A stretch of 10,300 nt of DNA from assembly GCA_964649665.1 (NCBI GenBank), contig CAZYPU010000037.1:1-10300 (forward strand). The letters run 5' to 3'. A program made the position numbers and the translations under genes. The first letter of the stretch is position 1; every line of letters starts with the position of its first letter. This document shows, in pieces, positions 1 to 6,990 of this stretch. The notes under the pieces were generated by a model. It saw nothing but the letters and a program-made list of their open reading frames with translations. It had not been told where the DNA came from and did not search any database. The stretch is from CAZYPU01 sp964649665 (GTDB lineage Bacteria; Omnitrophota; Gorgyraeia; JABMRN01; RBG-13-46-9).

Positions 1-1
1 G

Positions 2-826
2 CATACGCCTTTCGGGCATTCCGGGGAAGGCGCGCTGGGAGAGCTTATGGTTGACCACGGCGGATTTAATCACAACTCCCATGGCCTCCGGGTCGTCGAT
101 TCACTCGAAGAAATATACCCTGATTTTTCCGGGCTAAACCTGACGTATGAAGTGCGGGAGGGAATCATAAAACACTCTACACCCTTCGATAAGCCGAGGG
201 CGTATATTCCTTTCGAAAGCAAGGGTTCGCCGCCCATGGAAGCACAAGTTGTAGATGTTGCCGACGAGATTGCTTATGACAACCATGACCTGGACGATGG
301 CATAACAAGCAATCTTATTGCCACAGAAGACCTTGCCGGAGTCGCGTTATGGAAGAGGGTTTGCAGCGGGATTTCGGAAAAGCATGGGCGTCTTAGCGAG
401 AAAATTCAAAAGGCACAAGCAATAAGAGTTCTTATCGACATGCAGGTAACGGACATTATATGCAATACCGAGAAAAAAATTAAAAAATTTAAAATCAAAT
501 CCCCCGCGGATGCGCGAGGTTGTCCGGAAAGAATCGTAAGCTTTACCGACGAAATGGCCGCTCTAAGAAAACCGCTCAGACAGTTTCTCATAAAAAACCT
601 GTATCATCACTATAGAGTCGTGCGGATGTCCAGGAAGGCCCACAGGTTTATTGCGGACCTATTCAAAACCTACATCGAGTCTACCGATCAGCTGCCTCCG
701 CAGCAGGCGGCGCGGCTCAAAAAAGAAGATAAATACACGGTTGTCTGCGACTACATAGCGGGCATGACGGATAGGTATGCGCTTCTTGAGTATAAGAAAT
801 TCTTCGACCCCTACAAAAAGGTGTAA
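2..826 (+). CDS. dgt: dGTPase-like dNTP triphosphohydrolase, 5' partial
   Basis: This is the C-terminal part of a deoxynucleoside triphosphate triphosphohydrolase, an HD-superfamily metal enzyme that cleaves dNTPs to the deoxynucleoside and triphosphate and so trims nucleotide pools. The frame is open from the left edge, reading HTPFGHSGEGALGELM, the conserved segment just after the HD motif in this family. The GGFNHNSHGLRVVD stretch follows. Then comes VADEIAYDNHDLDDG, whose first Asp (about residue 88 of the visible part) is the last metal ligand of the HD site. The lysine-rich C-terminal half fits the HD-associated helical domain. About 274 residues are visible; family members run near 380-400, so roughly 110 N-terminal residues, including the HD pair, lie outside the window. 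The ATG at 47 is internal and is not the start. The next gene begins 3 bases after the TAA. Family call is firm; the preferred nucleotide is not visible. Confidence 0.9.
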   Translation, partial: HTPFGHSGEGALGELMVDHGGFNHNSHGLRVVDSLEEIYPDFSGLNLTYEVREGIIKHSTPFDKPRAYIPFESKGSPPMEAQVVDVADEIAYDNHDLDDGITSNLIATEDLAGVALWKRVCSGISEKHGRLSEKIQKAQAIRVLIDMQVTDIICNTEKKIKKFKIKSPADARGCPERIVSFTDEMAALRKPLRQFLIKNLYHHYRVVRMSRKAHRFIADLFKTYIESTDQLPPQQAARLKKEDKYTVVCDYIAGMTDRYALLEYKKFFDPYKKV

Positions 827-829
827 TGC

Positions 830-2266
830 ATGATAGAAGCCGGATTCACAAAAACTGCGGAACAAAAAAAGCTTCTCGGGCGCCTGGCGGAAGATAGCGG
901 CCTTAAAAAAGTAAAAGCATCACTGGTCAGGCTCTCGGGGTCGTCTTTTGAGCTGCATGTAATGGAAAAAAAAGAAGCAATTAAAACTTTCGGAAGCGCT
1001 TTCGAAAAAGCCAGGAAATCAAAAAAAATAGAATTAATCAAGTGCAAAGCGAAGAGCTACGGTTTCTCCTACCCTTTAAAACTACACGATGAAGTGTTTG
1101 GTTACGTAGTCGGCTGTGGACTTGCGGAGAGGCTTCCCCGTAAACAGCTCGACCTCGTTTGCTGCGCCGTCGAAACTGCCGAGCGGAGCTTGCGAAAAGA
1201 AATAAAGCTGGAGGAATTGTATAAGACGGTAAAACCCCGCGCTATAGCGCTTTCTACGGTACATACGGTTCACAGGCTGATAAGCTCCTCTCTTTACCTT
1301 GAGGAGCTTCTCCCGAGGATAGCGCGCCTCTCCATGCAGATCATAGATGCCAACAGGTGCTCCATTAAGTTGATCGACAGCAAGAAGAAGACGCTCCTCC
1401 CGAAAGCGACAGTCGACCTCAGGACAAAGAAGACAAAGCTGAAAAAAGTAAAAATAGGCAGGTGGGCGCCTGGCAAGGCCGTCAAATACGGAAAGTCCAT
1501 AAAGGCGAATCAATACCTTGCGACACCCCTCATAGACGAAACCGTTATTGGCGTCATAACGCTTTACGACAAAGTAAACTCCCAGCCCTTTAACAATTTT
1601 GACGTAGAGATAATGAGAACCCTCTGCGAGCAAGCCGCAATAGCGATAAAGAATGCCCAGCTTTACAAGGAGCAGGAGAAGCTCACAATGGGCAGCATTA
1701 AGGCTCTTGCCCAGATAATCAATGCCAAGGGCTCCGGCATTTACACGCCAAAATCAAGCTTTTTAAGGATGGTGCGTCTTGTGGGGCAGGAATTTAAAAT
1801 GAGGGAGTACGACCTGAGAAACCTCCAGTATGCGACGCTCCTCCACGACGCAGGGGAGCTCATGGTGCCCGAGAAACTTTTGAAAAAGAAGGGACGGCTT
1901 ACAGAAAAGGAATACAAGCTCATAAAAGAACACCCCCTAAAAGGCGCAAAAATAATTAAGTCGCTCAAGTCGATTAAGCAAATCGCCCCCATTATAATGT
2001 TTCACCACGAAAATTTTGACGGAACCGGTTACCCTAAGGGCCTGGTAGGCAGCGAAATCCCGCTTGGTGCGCGGATTGTAGCGGTCGTAGGCGCGTTTGA
2101 GGCCATGATTACGAAAAAGCCTTACAGAGTACCGCTTTCGATAAACAGGGCAATTGAGGAAATAAAGAAGAATTCGCGCAAACAATTCGACCCCAAAGCG
2201 GTCGATGCTTTTCTGAAAGTGGTAAAGAGAAAAGATGTTGTTAGCATGATCAGGAAAGAAATATAG
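830..2266 (+). CDS. GAF and degenerate HD-GYP domain protein
   Basis: A 478-residue cytoplasmic protein with signalling architecture. Residues 1-130 look like a worn sensor fold, with YPLKLHDEVFGYVVGCG resembling a GAF strand pair. Residues about 140-280 form a clearer GAF domain, ending in EQAAIAIKNAQLY. Residues about 290-478 are an HD-GYP domain, the family that hydrolyses cyclic di-GMP. H339-D340, H368, H392-H393 and the GTGYP loop (398-402) are present. Several catalytic positions are changed: the first His (usual GHSxRV) appears as Ser 309 in YTPKSS, the Lys after HD is Glu 343, and the Asp of the VVDAYDAM motif is Gly 421. No transmembrane segment is seen. The ATG at 830 has an AAAGGTG ribosome site at 817-823 and follows the dNTPase stop by 3 bases. 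I infer reduced or lost phosphodiesterase activity, possibly leaving a binding or scaffold role. Confidence 0.88.
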   Translation: MIEAGFTKTAEQKKLLGRLAEDSGLKKVKASLVRLSGSSFELHVMEKKEAIKTFGSAFEKARKSKKIELIKCKAKSYGFSYPLKLHDEVFGYVVGCGLAERLPRKQLDLVCCAVETAERSLRKEIKLEELYKTVKPRAIALSTVHTVHRLISSSLYLEELLPRIARLSMQIIDANRCSIKLIDSKKKTLLPKATVDLRTKKTKLKKVKIGRWAPGKAVKYGKSIKANQYLATPLIDETVIGVITLYDKVNSQPFNNFDVEIMRTLCEQAAIAIKNAQLYKEQEKLTMGSIKALAQIINAKGSGIYTPKSSFLRMVRLVGQEFKMREYDLRNLQYATLLHDAGELMVPEKLLKKKGRLTEKEYKLIKEHPLKGAKIIKSLKSIKQIAPIIMFHHENFDGTGYPKGLVGSEIPLGARIVAVVGAFEAMITKKPYRVPLSINRAIEEIKKNSRKQFDPKAVDAFLKVVKRKDVVSMIRKEI

Positions 2267-2268
2267 GG
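2252..2268 (+). promoter_or_regulatory. Candidate ribosome binding sites for the rare-start gene
   Basis: AGGAAAG (2252-2258) lies 4 bases before an ATA at 2263, and AGGG (2265-2268) lies 9 bases before the ATT at 2278. Both sit at the end of the HD-GYP gene. Either could serve the downstream gene, which has no ATG, GTG or TTG ahead of its hydrophobic N-terminal segment. The sequence cannot decide between them. Confidence 0.4.
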
Positions 2269-2277
2269 TTTTCTCCG

Positions 2278-3009
2278 ATTAAAAAGAAAAAGGTAATTAC
2301 ATACACGCTTGCTGCACTTCTTTTCATTGCAGCGGCGCTCGGCATCGCAAGTGCGGGCGACCTGTTTCTTGCGTTTATCGGAAAAAAAATTCTCATTGAC
2401 ATTGCCTACAAAAACCGCATCGGGTTCGCTTCTTGCTTCATATTGAGATTTGTCGAGCTTGAGAGGCCCGTTTTTGTCATAAAGGGGTTTGACCTCGCCC
2501 TCGGCGCGCGGCAGGCATATATTGAGCCGGATTTCAGTGAACTTACGAAGAAAAAAGCGATTATCCTGAAATGCACCCTTAAGGATGCCGCTTTCCTGGG
2601 CATTGAGGAAAAGATCGGTGATACGGATGAAGTATTTAAATTTTTCGGCAATCACACCCAACCGCTTTTACATAAGCTGATAAGCGTTCTATTTGAGACG
2701 ATTAAGACGGAACTTCTCATTTACGGAGAGACGCTTGAATTTTTGTCGTTTGAGGCAGATTCAAAGGACATAAAGCTTTACGCATCAGGGGCAACAAATG
2801 AATCGGGCGACCTGAAGCTTAAGCTGAAGGTGTTTTTCTCCCCGCAAATAGCAGCGGATTTTCCGGAAGAGCTAAGGGCGCTTCTGGTAGCGAAATCAAA
2901 GGGGTGGTTGAGCTATTCACTCGAGTTTGACGGCGGTGAAGAGAAGGGGTTTTTGAAGCTTGAAAGCGACAGGTTCAGAATAGAATTCGAACAAATTGAG
3001 ATACATTGA
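2278..3009 (+). CDS. Membrane-anchored or exported protein of unknown function, rare start codon
   Basis: I do not recognise a named family. The first ATG/GTG/TTG in frame is the TTG at 2443 (188 residues), but the frame upstream encodes an obvious N-terminus: four lysines, a hydrophobic run (residues about 6-26, VITYTLAALLFIAAALGIAS) and then FIGKKILID. It is therefore extended to an ATT at 2278 (243 residues), with AGGG at 2265-2268 as a possible ribosome site. An ATA at 2263, behind AGGAAAG at 2252-2258 and overlapping the preceding TAG as ATAG, is the alternative. The in-frame stop at 2242-2244 bounds the gene. The remainder looks beta-rich, ending KGWLSYSLEFDGG then FLKLESDRFRIEF, loosely like AsmA/DUF748-type envelope proteins. 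It is probably an inner-membrane-anchored periplasmic protein. Its TGA shares one base with the helicase ATG, implying coupled translation. The coding call is good; start and function are uncertain. Confidence 0.75.
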   Translation: MKKKKVITYTLAALLFIAAALGIASAGDLFLAFIGKKILIDIAYKNRIGFASCFILRFVELERPVFVIKGFDLALGARQAYIEPDFSELTKKKAIILKCTLKDAAFLGIEEKIGDTDEVFKFFGNHTQPLLHKLISVLFETIKTELLIYGETLEFLSFEADSKDIKLYASGATNESGDLKLKLKVFFSPQIAADFPEELRALLVAKSKGWLSYSLEFDGGEEKGFLKLESDRFRIEFEQIEIH

Positions 3010-6000
3010 TGAAGCTTAATAAAGAACAGGAAAAAGCAGTAAATACTTTAGACGGGCCGCTTCTTATTGTTGCCGGCCCGGGTACGGGAAAGACGCATCT
3101 CCTGGCTGCGAGGGCGGCGAATATCATAAAGCGCCGCAAAGCGCTTCCCGAGGAGATACTCATACTTACTTTCACCAACGCCGCAGTCAGGGCCATGCGT
3201 GAGCGTTTGGCAGGAATGCTGGGGGCCGACGGATACAACGTCGAAGTGGAAACATTTCACAGCTTTGCGAATTCCATAGTCCTTGAATCGGAAGGCGCAA
3301 TAAATTATGTGGGAGAGAGGGTCGATATGACCGACGTTGAGAAAATACGTGCCCTGGAGTACATTCTTGACAATGCCGGCGGCGTAGAGCCGCTTCGGCC
3401 TTTCGGCGCACCATACATACACCTAAGAGAAATACAGTCCAGAATAAGCGAGCTAAAAAACGAGGGCCTGTCTCCGGAGGAATTCAAAAAAGAACTAAAA
3501 GGCATAAAGCCCGACGGTATAAATACGGAAGAAAAGCACATGAAGCGGCTTGCGGCGCTATCGGTAATATACGAGAAGTATGAGTTGCTTAAGACCAAAG
3601 AGTGCAGGACGCTTTTTGACGAAAGGGGACGCAAGGATTACGACGACATGATACTCATAGCCTTAACGGCGCTCAAGAACGAAAAAGGCCTTTCGGACAT
3701 ATTCCGCAGACAATATAAATACATAATGGTGGACGAATATCAGGACACAAACGGCGCGCAGCTCGAACTTCTATTCCGCATACTTGACCCGCGCTCGCAA
3801 AATCTCTGTTCGGTCGGCGACGATGACCAGTCCATATACAGGTTCCAGGGGGCAACGCTTGCGAATTTCCGGATATTGTCCGAGAGATTACCGGCGCTTA
3901 AGACAATAGTTCTTAAAAATAACTACCGTTCGACAGAGGAAATACTAAATCTTGCCTCCGGAATTATTTCCGAACTTCCGGAAAACGAGAGGGTAGCCGT
4001 AAAATCACTCAAATCCTGCAGTGAGCATAAAAATAAAAAAATAGAATTTGTGGAATTTCTCACCGAAACCGAGGAGCTGGCATTTATTATCACCGAGATA
4101 AAAAAGCGGGTAAAAAAAATAAAAGCCGATAAGCCCTACAATGAGATAGCCATCCTGCTTAGGCGGCGTGTACAGCGGCAAAAGGTAATAGAGGCCTTTT
4201 TAAGAGCGGGCATACCCTATGCGGCTGACAGAAATGAGGATGTCTGCAGGGAAAAGCGTGTTCGGCAGATGCTGGATGTCCTTGATGTAGCGAATGTCTC
4301 CGCGAGCGGAAATGAAAAAAAATCTCTTGCCCTTTACAAGATACTTTCCGCGGATTATACGGGCACGGTTCATTCCGACATACTAAAGTTTATATCCTTC
4401 GTAAACAAAAGAAAAAAATCCCTCTTTGAGGAATTTCAATCGTGGTTTCCCGCAGGGCCCGGCGGCATCCCGCCGGAGGCAGGGGATTCTGCGGCGCTCG
4501 AAATAAGCCGTAAGCTCGAGCTAAGCGTTCCGCATGCGCTCCACAAGGCGGCTTGGGCGATAGGCCGCCTCCTCGTTGATGCTAAGGCCAGGCCCGTTCA
4601 CGACCTTCTAATTGGTTACATACAAGACGCGGGGCTTTACAAATTTATGCTTGAGAAATACGAAAAAAAGAAGGCGCTAAGGATCAGGGAATTAAGAGCG
4701 CTGGTGGCCTTTATAAATAATATCAAGGAGTCAAGCCTTGCCAGGCCTTCCCTCCGGCTCGAGGACTTCATGAAGGAACTTGCTCTGAGAGATCTGCACG
4801 AAATGCCCATAGAGGGGCGGCTTGCCACCGAGAGTCAGGATGGGGTGCGGATCTATACAGCGCACGGTTCGAAGGGGCTTGAGTTTGACACCGTATTTAT
4901 TCCGTTTTGCCTCGAAAGAACAAGCTGGCCCGTACGCAGTTCCTCGGATACGGTGCCTCTCCCGCCGGACATTTACAAAAGCAAGGAAAGGGTCAGGGAA
5001 AAAAGTAAAATCAAACTGCTTAAACTTTATGACGAAGTGCGTCTTTTTTACGTTGCCTCAACACGCGCAAAGGCGGCACTCTTTTATACCGCGACGCCGG
5101 GCGAGAAAGTTACAGCAAGCCGCTTCTTAAACGGGCTCGGGCTTCAGGCGAGGCAGGGTTCGCCTACAGATGAGGATAAGTTTCTCATCGAATTCCTGGA
5201 AGGATCCACCGAAAGGGATCCGTTCGGCGATTCAGCCTCGGTTCTGGCGGATATAGCCGCTAGTTCCGGGCTTACACCGACTAAGCTGAACAATTATATT
5301 GTGTGCAAACGAAAATTTATGTATAATTACATCCTCGGCCTACCGGGCAAAAAAACCTCGCACCTTGTTTTCGGTGAATGTGCGCACAAGGCGCTGGAAG
5401 ATGTATATCGCCTTTTCATGCGGGAGAAGAGATTTCCCGGGTTTAAATTTTATAAGGACGCCTTTCGAAACGAACTTTGCCTCCAGGGCGTTAATGAGGC
5501 GATTAAAAAGCGTTGCATGGGAAGGCTCGAATCGCTCGAAGGCTGGTACGAGAGAGAATCAAAGTCTCCCGTGATGCCCGAGGCCCTCGAGACAGACCTT
5601 TCGATTTCGATGCCCGAAGGGCTCGTGTTCAAAGGCAAGTTTGATAAGGTTGAAATCAAAACAGCCGGCGAGGTAGAGGTAATAGACTATAAAACAGGAT
5701 CGCCCGATAAACACGTAAAGGCGATACACAACTGCAAGGATGTAAGTGACCCCGCGTGCGATGATTATTACCGGCAGCTTATCGCTTATAAGCTGGTATT
5801 CGATAAGGGATGGCGGGGCCCCAAAAAATCCACCGTAAAAAGGGGCGTTCTTCAGTTTCTTGAGCCGGCCGGCACCACCGTAAAGAAATACGGTCTGGAG
5901 AAGGGCAGCTTTTGCAATATCACCGTCGAGATTACACCCGAAATGGTTTCAAAGCTGGAGGAGCTTATACTTGGATGCTGGAGGGATATACGGGCACTCA

Positions 6001-6077
6001 AGTTTGACAAGCTCCCGGAGCGTGACGGCAAGGATAGGTGCAGGCGGTGTGATTTTGATTCTATCTGCTGGGGATAA
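3009..6077 (+). CDS. UvrD-type DNA helicase fused to Cas4/AddB-like Fe-S nuclease
   Basis: A 1022-residue single-chain helicase-nuclease for DNA repair or recombination. The superfamily 1A motifs are complete: Q motif LNKEQEKAV, Walker A AGPGTGKT (22-29), Walker B VDEYQDTN (241-248), motif III GDDDQSIYRFQGA (270-282), motif IV NNYRST (304-309), motif V YTAHGSKGLEF (616-626) and motif VI LFYVASTRAK (679-688). A PD-(D/E)XK nuclease follows from about 755, with H793, D879, D893-Y894-K895 and YYRQLIAY around Q923. Cys 766 plus CxxCxxxxxC at 1011-1020 matches the 4Fe-4S staple of AddB and Cas4. The architecture resembles AdnB-like or AddAB-like end-processing enzymes, but both activities are in one chain. 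The ATG at 3009 overlaps the upstream TGA (TGATG), with GAG at 2998-3000 as a weak ribosome site. A TTG one codon earlier is less likely. Residues 481-495 form a Gly/Pro/Ala-rich linker. Confidence 0.93.
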   Translation: MKLNKEQEKAVNTLDGPLLIVAGPGTGKTHLLAARAANIIKRRKALPEEILILTFTNAAVRAMRERLAGMLGADGYNVEVETFHSFANSIVLESEGAINYVGERVDMTDVEKIRALEYILDNAGGVEPLRPFGAPYIHLREIQSRISELKNEGLSPEEFKKELKGIKPDGINTEEKHMKRLAALSVIYEKYELLKTKECRTLFDERGRKDYDDMILIALTALKNEKGLSDIFRRQYKYIMVDEYQDTNGAQLELLFRILDPRSQNLCSVGDDDQSIYRFQGATLANFRILSERLPALKTIVLKNNYRSTEEILNLASGIISELPENERVAVKSLKSCSEHKNKKIEFVEFLTETEELAFIITEIKKRVKKIKADKPYNEIAILLRRRVQRQKVIEAFLRAGIPYAADRNEDVCREKRVRQMLDVLDVANVSASGNEKKSLALYKILSADYTGTVHSDILKFISFVNKRKKSLFEEFQSWFPAGPGGIPPEAGDSAALEISRKLELSVPHALHKAAWAIGRLLVDAKARPVHDLLIGYIQDAGLYKFMLEKYEKKKALRIRELRALVAFINNIKESSLARPSLRLEDFMKELALRDLHEMPIEGRLATESQDGVRIYTAHGSKGLEFDTVFIPFCLERTSWPVRSSSDTVPLPPDIYKSKERVREKSKIKLLKLYDEVRLFYVASTRAKAALFYTATPGEKVTASRFLNGLGLQARQGSPTDEDKFLIEFLEGSTERDPFGDSASVLADIAASSGLTPTKLNNYIVCKRKFMYNYILGLPGKKTSHLVFGECAHKALEDVYRLFMREKRFPGFKFYKDAFRNELCLQGVNEAIKKRCMGRLESLEGWYERESKSPVMPEALETDLSISMPEGLVFKGKFDKVEIKTAGEVEVIDYKTGSPDKHVKAIHNCKDVSDPACDDYYRQLIAYKLVFDKGWRGPKKSTVKRGVLQFLEPAGTTVKKYGLEKGSFCNITVEITPEMVSKLEELILGCWRDIRALKFDKLPERDGKDRCRRCDFDSICWG
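4459..4476 (+). repeat. GC-rich hairpin inside the helicase gene
   Basis: CCGGCGG (4459-4465) and CCGCCGG (4470-4476) form a perfect 7-base-pair stem with a CATC loop. It encodes part of the Gly/Pro linker at about residues 481-492, between helicase blocks. It may be chance in a GC-rich linker or a small palindromic insertion. It is not a terminator, since no T run follows and it is within coding sequence. Confidence 0.4.
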
Positions 6078-6078
6078 A

Positions 6079-6126
6079 ACACGAATGGCCACGAATTGGA
6101 AGACACGAATTACCACGAATAGAAAA
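6079..6126. repeat. CACGAAT direct repeats, two 24-base units
   Basis: Four copies of CACGAAT start at 6080, 6090, 6104 and 6114, spaced 10, 14 and 10 bases. This makes two imperfect tandem units of 24 bases (6079-6102 and 6103-6126). They occupy nearly the whole gap between the helicase-nuclease stop and the SPOR-like gene. I know similar CACGAAT iterations from intergenic gaps in metagenome-assembled bacterial genomes; their role is unknown to me. The spacing is too short and the copies too few for a CRISPR array. Confidence 0.75.
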
Positions 6127-6130
6127 CAAT

Positions 6131-6658
6131 ATGCCGAGTGAATACCAGAAAGAGTTGTTCGAAGAATTTCAAAAAGAGAAGGGCAAGTTCAAGAAACTTG
6201 CCGATAAAGTAACGGGAAAACAGCACAAGCTTTATCTGCATGTTTCGCTGGAAAATGTTGTATTTATCTCGATTATTGTTATAATGTGTAGTATTGTCGC
6301 TTTCGCCCTGGGCGTGGAGCGGGGGAGGAGGATTGCAGAGGGAGTTACGCGCGAGCCTGTTCCGCAGGCCGCGGAAGCGCCCGAAAGCCTTACTAAACCC
6401 ATAAAGGTGAGCGCCGGGGAGATGAAAGAGGCTAAAAAGGTCTATACGATACAGCTTATCTCTTACAAGACAAAGAAGCGCGCGTTCATGGAACAGTCCG
6501 CCCTTCGGGAGAAAAAAATAGATACTTTTATAGTGCTGTCCGGCAAATGGCATCAAGTGTGTACCGGGGGCTATGAGGTTACAAAGGACGCCCGAAAGGC
6601 CATGGAGGCCTTTAAGAATGATTACAAAGGGTGTTTTGTCAGGAAAATAGAAAAATAG
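6131..6658 (+). CDS. Single-pass membrane protein with SPOR-like C-terminal domain
   Basis: A 175-residue protein. Residues 1-40 are charged and cytoplasmic, and residues about 43-62 (VVFISIIVIMCSIVAFALGV) form one transmembrane helix. Residues 63-100 are a Pro/Ala/Glu-containing linker, and residues about 103-173 resemble a SPOR domain: KKVYTIQLISYKTKKRA, then GKWHQVCTGGYEVTKDARKAMEAFK, then GCFVRKI. SPOR domains bind denuded glycan strands of peptidoglycan, often at the division site, and the predicted topology (short cytoplasmic N-terminus, periplasmic C-terminus) fits. Cys 144 and Cys 168 in the periplasmic part could pair; this is speculation. The ATG at 6131 has no clear ribosome site, being preceded by an A-rich run and the CACGAAT repeats. 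The stop at 6656-6658 overlaps the next gene's ribosome site, implying a shared transcript. Confidence 0.78.
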   Translation: MPSEYQKELFEEFQKEKGKFKKLADKVTGKQHKLYLHVSLENVVFISIIVIMCSIVAFALGVERGRRIAEGVTREPVPQAAEAPESLTKPIKVSAGEMKEAKKVYTIQLISYKTKKRAFMEQSALREKKIDTFIVLSGKWHQVCTGGYEVTKDARKAMEAFKNDYKGCFVRKIEK

Positions 6659-6662
6659 GAGG
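6657..6662 (+). promoter_or_regulatory. Strong ribosome binding site for the small basic protein
   Basis: A perfect AGGAGG lies 8 bases before the ATG at 6671 and overlaps the preceding TAG. It is the clearest ribosome site in the window and suggests high expression, as expected for a ribosome-associated protein. Confidence 0.8.
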
Positions 6663-6670
6663 CACAAGAA

Positions 6671-6979
6671 ATGGCACAGCATCCGAGTTTGCGCTCAAAA
6701 GAAAAGAGTAAGCAGCACAGAACTGTTCTTAAGCGCTTTGAAAGGGTAAAGGAGCTTAAGGCAAAGGAAAAGTGGGAAGACGGCGATTCGGTTTTTGGCC
6801 TGCCCAAACTTAAAGTTCTGAAATTCAAACTCAAGAAAGAAAAGGCTGCCCCCGCCGCAGAAAGCGTGGAAGGCGCGCCGGCCGTTGCCGCGGAAGGCGC
6901 TGCCGGCCCCGCCAAAGACGCAAAGGGCGTTGCCAAAGAAGCCGCAACGAAGAAGAAAGACGATAAAAAGAAGAAATAA
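6671..6979 (+). CDS. Small basic protein, PVC/Omnitrophota family
   Basis: A 102-residue, very lysine-rich protein. The N-terminal part, MAQHPSLRSKEKSKQHRTVL then KRFERVKEL and DSVFGLPKLKVLKFK (to about residue 55), matches my memory of the 'small basic protein' family (TIGR04137) confined to Chlamydiae, Verrucomicrobia and relatives. The family has been proposed as a PVC signature associated with ribosomes; the molecular role is not visible here. Residues 56-102 are a low-complexity Ala/Gly/Glu/Lys tail ending in a lysine run (KKKDDKKKK), similar in texture to disordered tails of ribosomal proteins. The tail makes this copy longer than the compact form I expect for the family. A perfect AGGAGG 8 bases upstream supports the start. 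No membrane segment or signal peptide is seen. Family call is good; ribosome binding is inference. Confidence 0.82.
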   Translation: MAQHPSLRSKEKSKQHRTVLKRFERVKELKAKEKWEDGDSVFGLPKLKVLKFKLKKEKAAPAAESVEGAPAVAAEGAAGPAKDAKGVAKEAATKKKDDKKKK

Positions 6980-6990
6980 GATACGGTGAC

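Noticed and set aside
4822..5130. Second + strand open frame inside the helicase gene, and a similar one at 5299-5574
   Set aside because: Both lie in another frame within helicase/nuclease coding sequence that carries motifs V, VI and the nuclease core; the alternative products are arginine/serine-rich with no family features.
5201..5222. Pair of GGATCC sites close together
   Set aside because: Chance restriction sites within helicase coding sequence; no inverted repeat or element boundary accompanies them.
6095..6123. Sigma-70 type promoter (TTGGAA with an AT-rich -10) before the SPOR-like gene
   Set aside because: The putative -10 (GAATAG region) is poor and the bases belong to the repeat units, so no promoter can be supported.
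6079..6126. CRISPR array
   Set aside because: The repeat is only 7 bases (or 24 as a tandem unit), has two units, no variable spacers of 30-40 bases and no cas genes; the Cas4-like fold in the helicase is an AddB-type nuclease.
6110..6682. Long open frame on the minus strand opposite the SPOR-like gene, and others at 1082-1633, 2122-2661 and 7963-8547
   Set aside because: They lie opposite genes with clear family motifs, show no recognisable domain and are best explained as shadows of the + strand genes.
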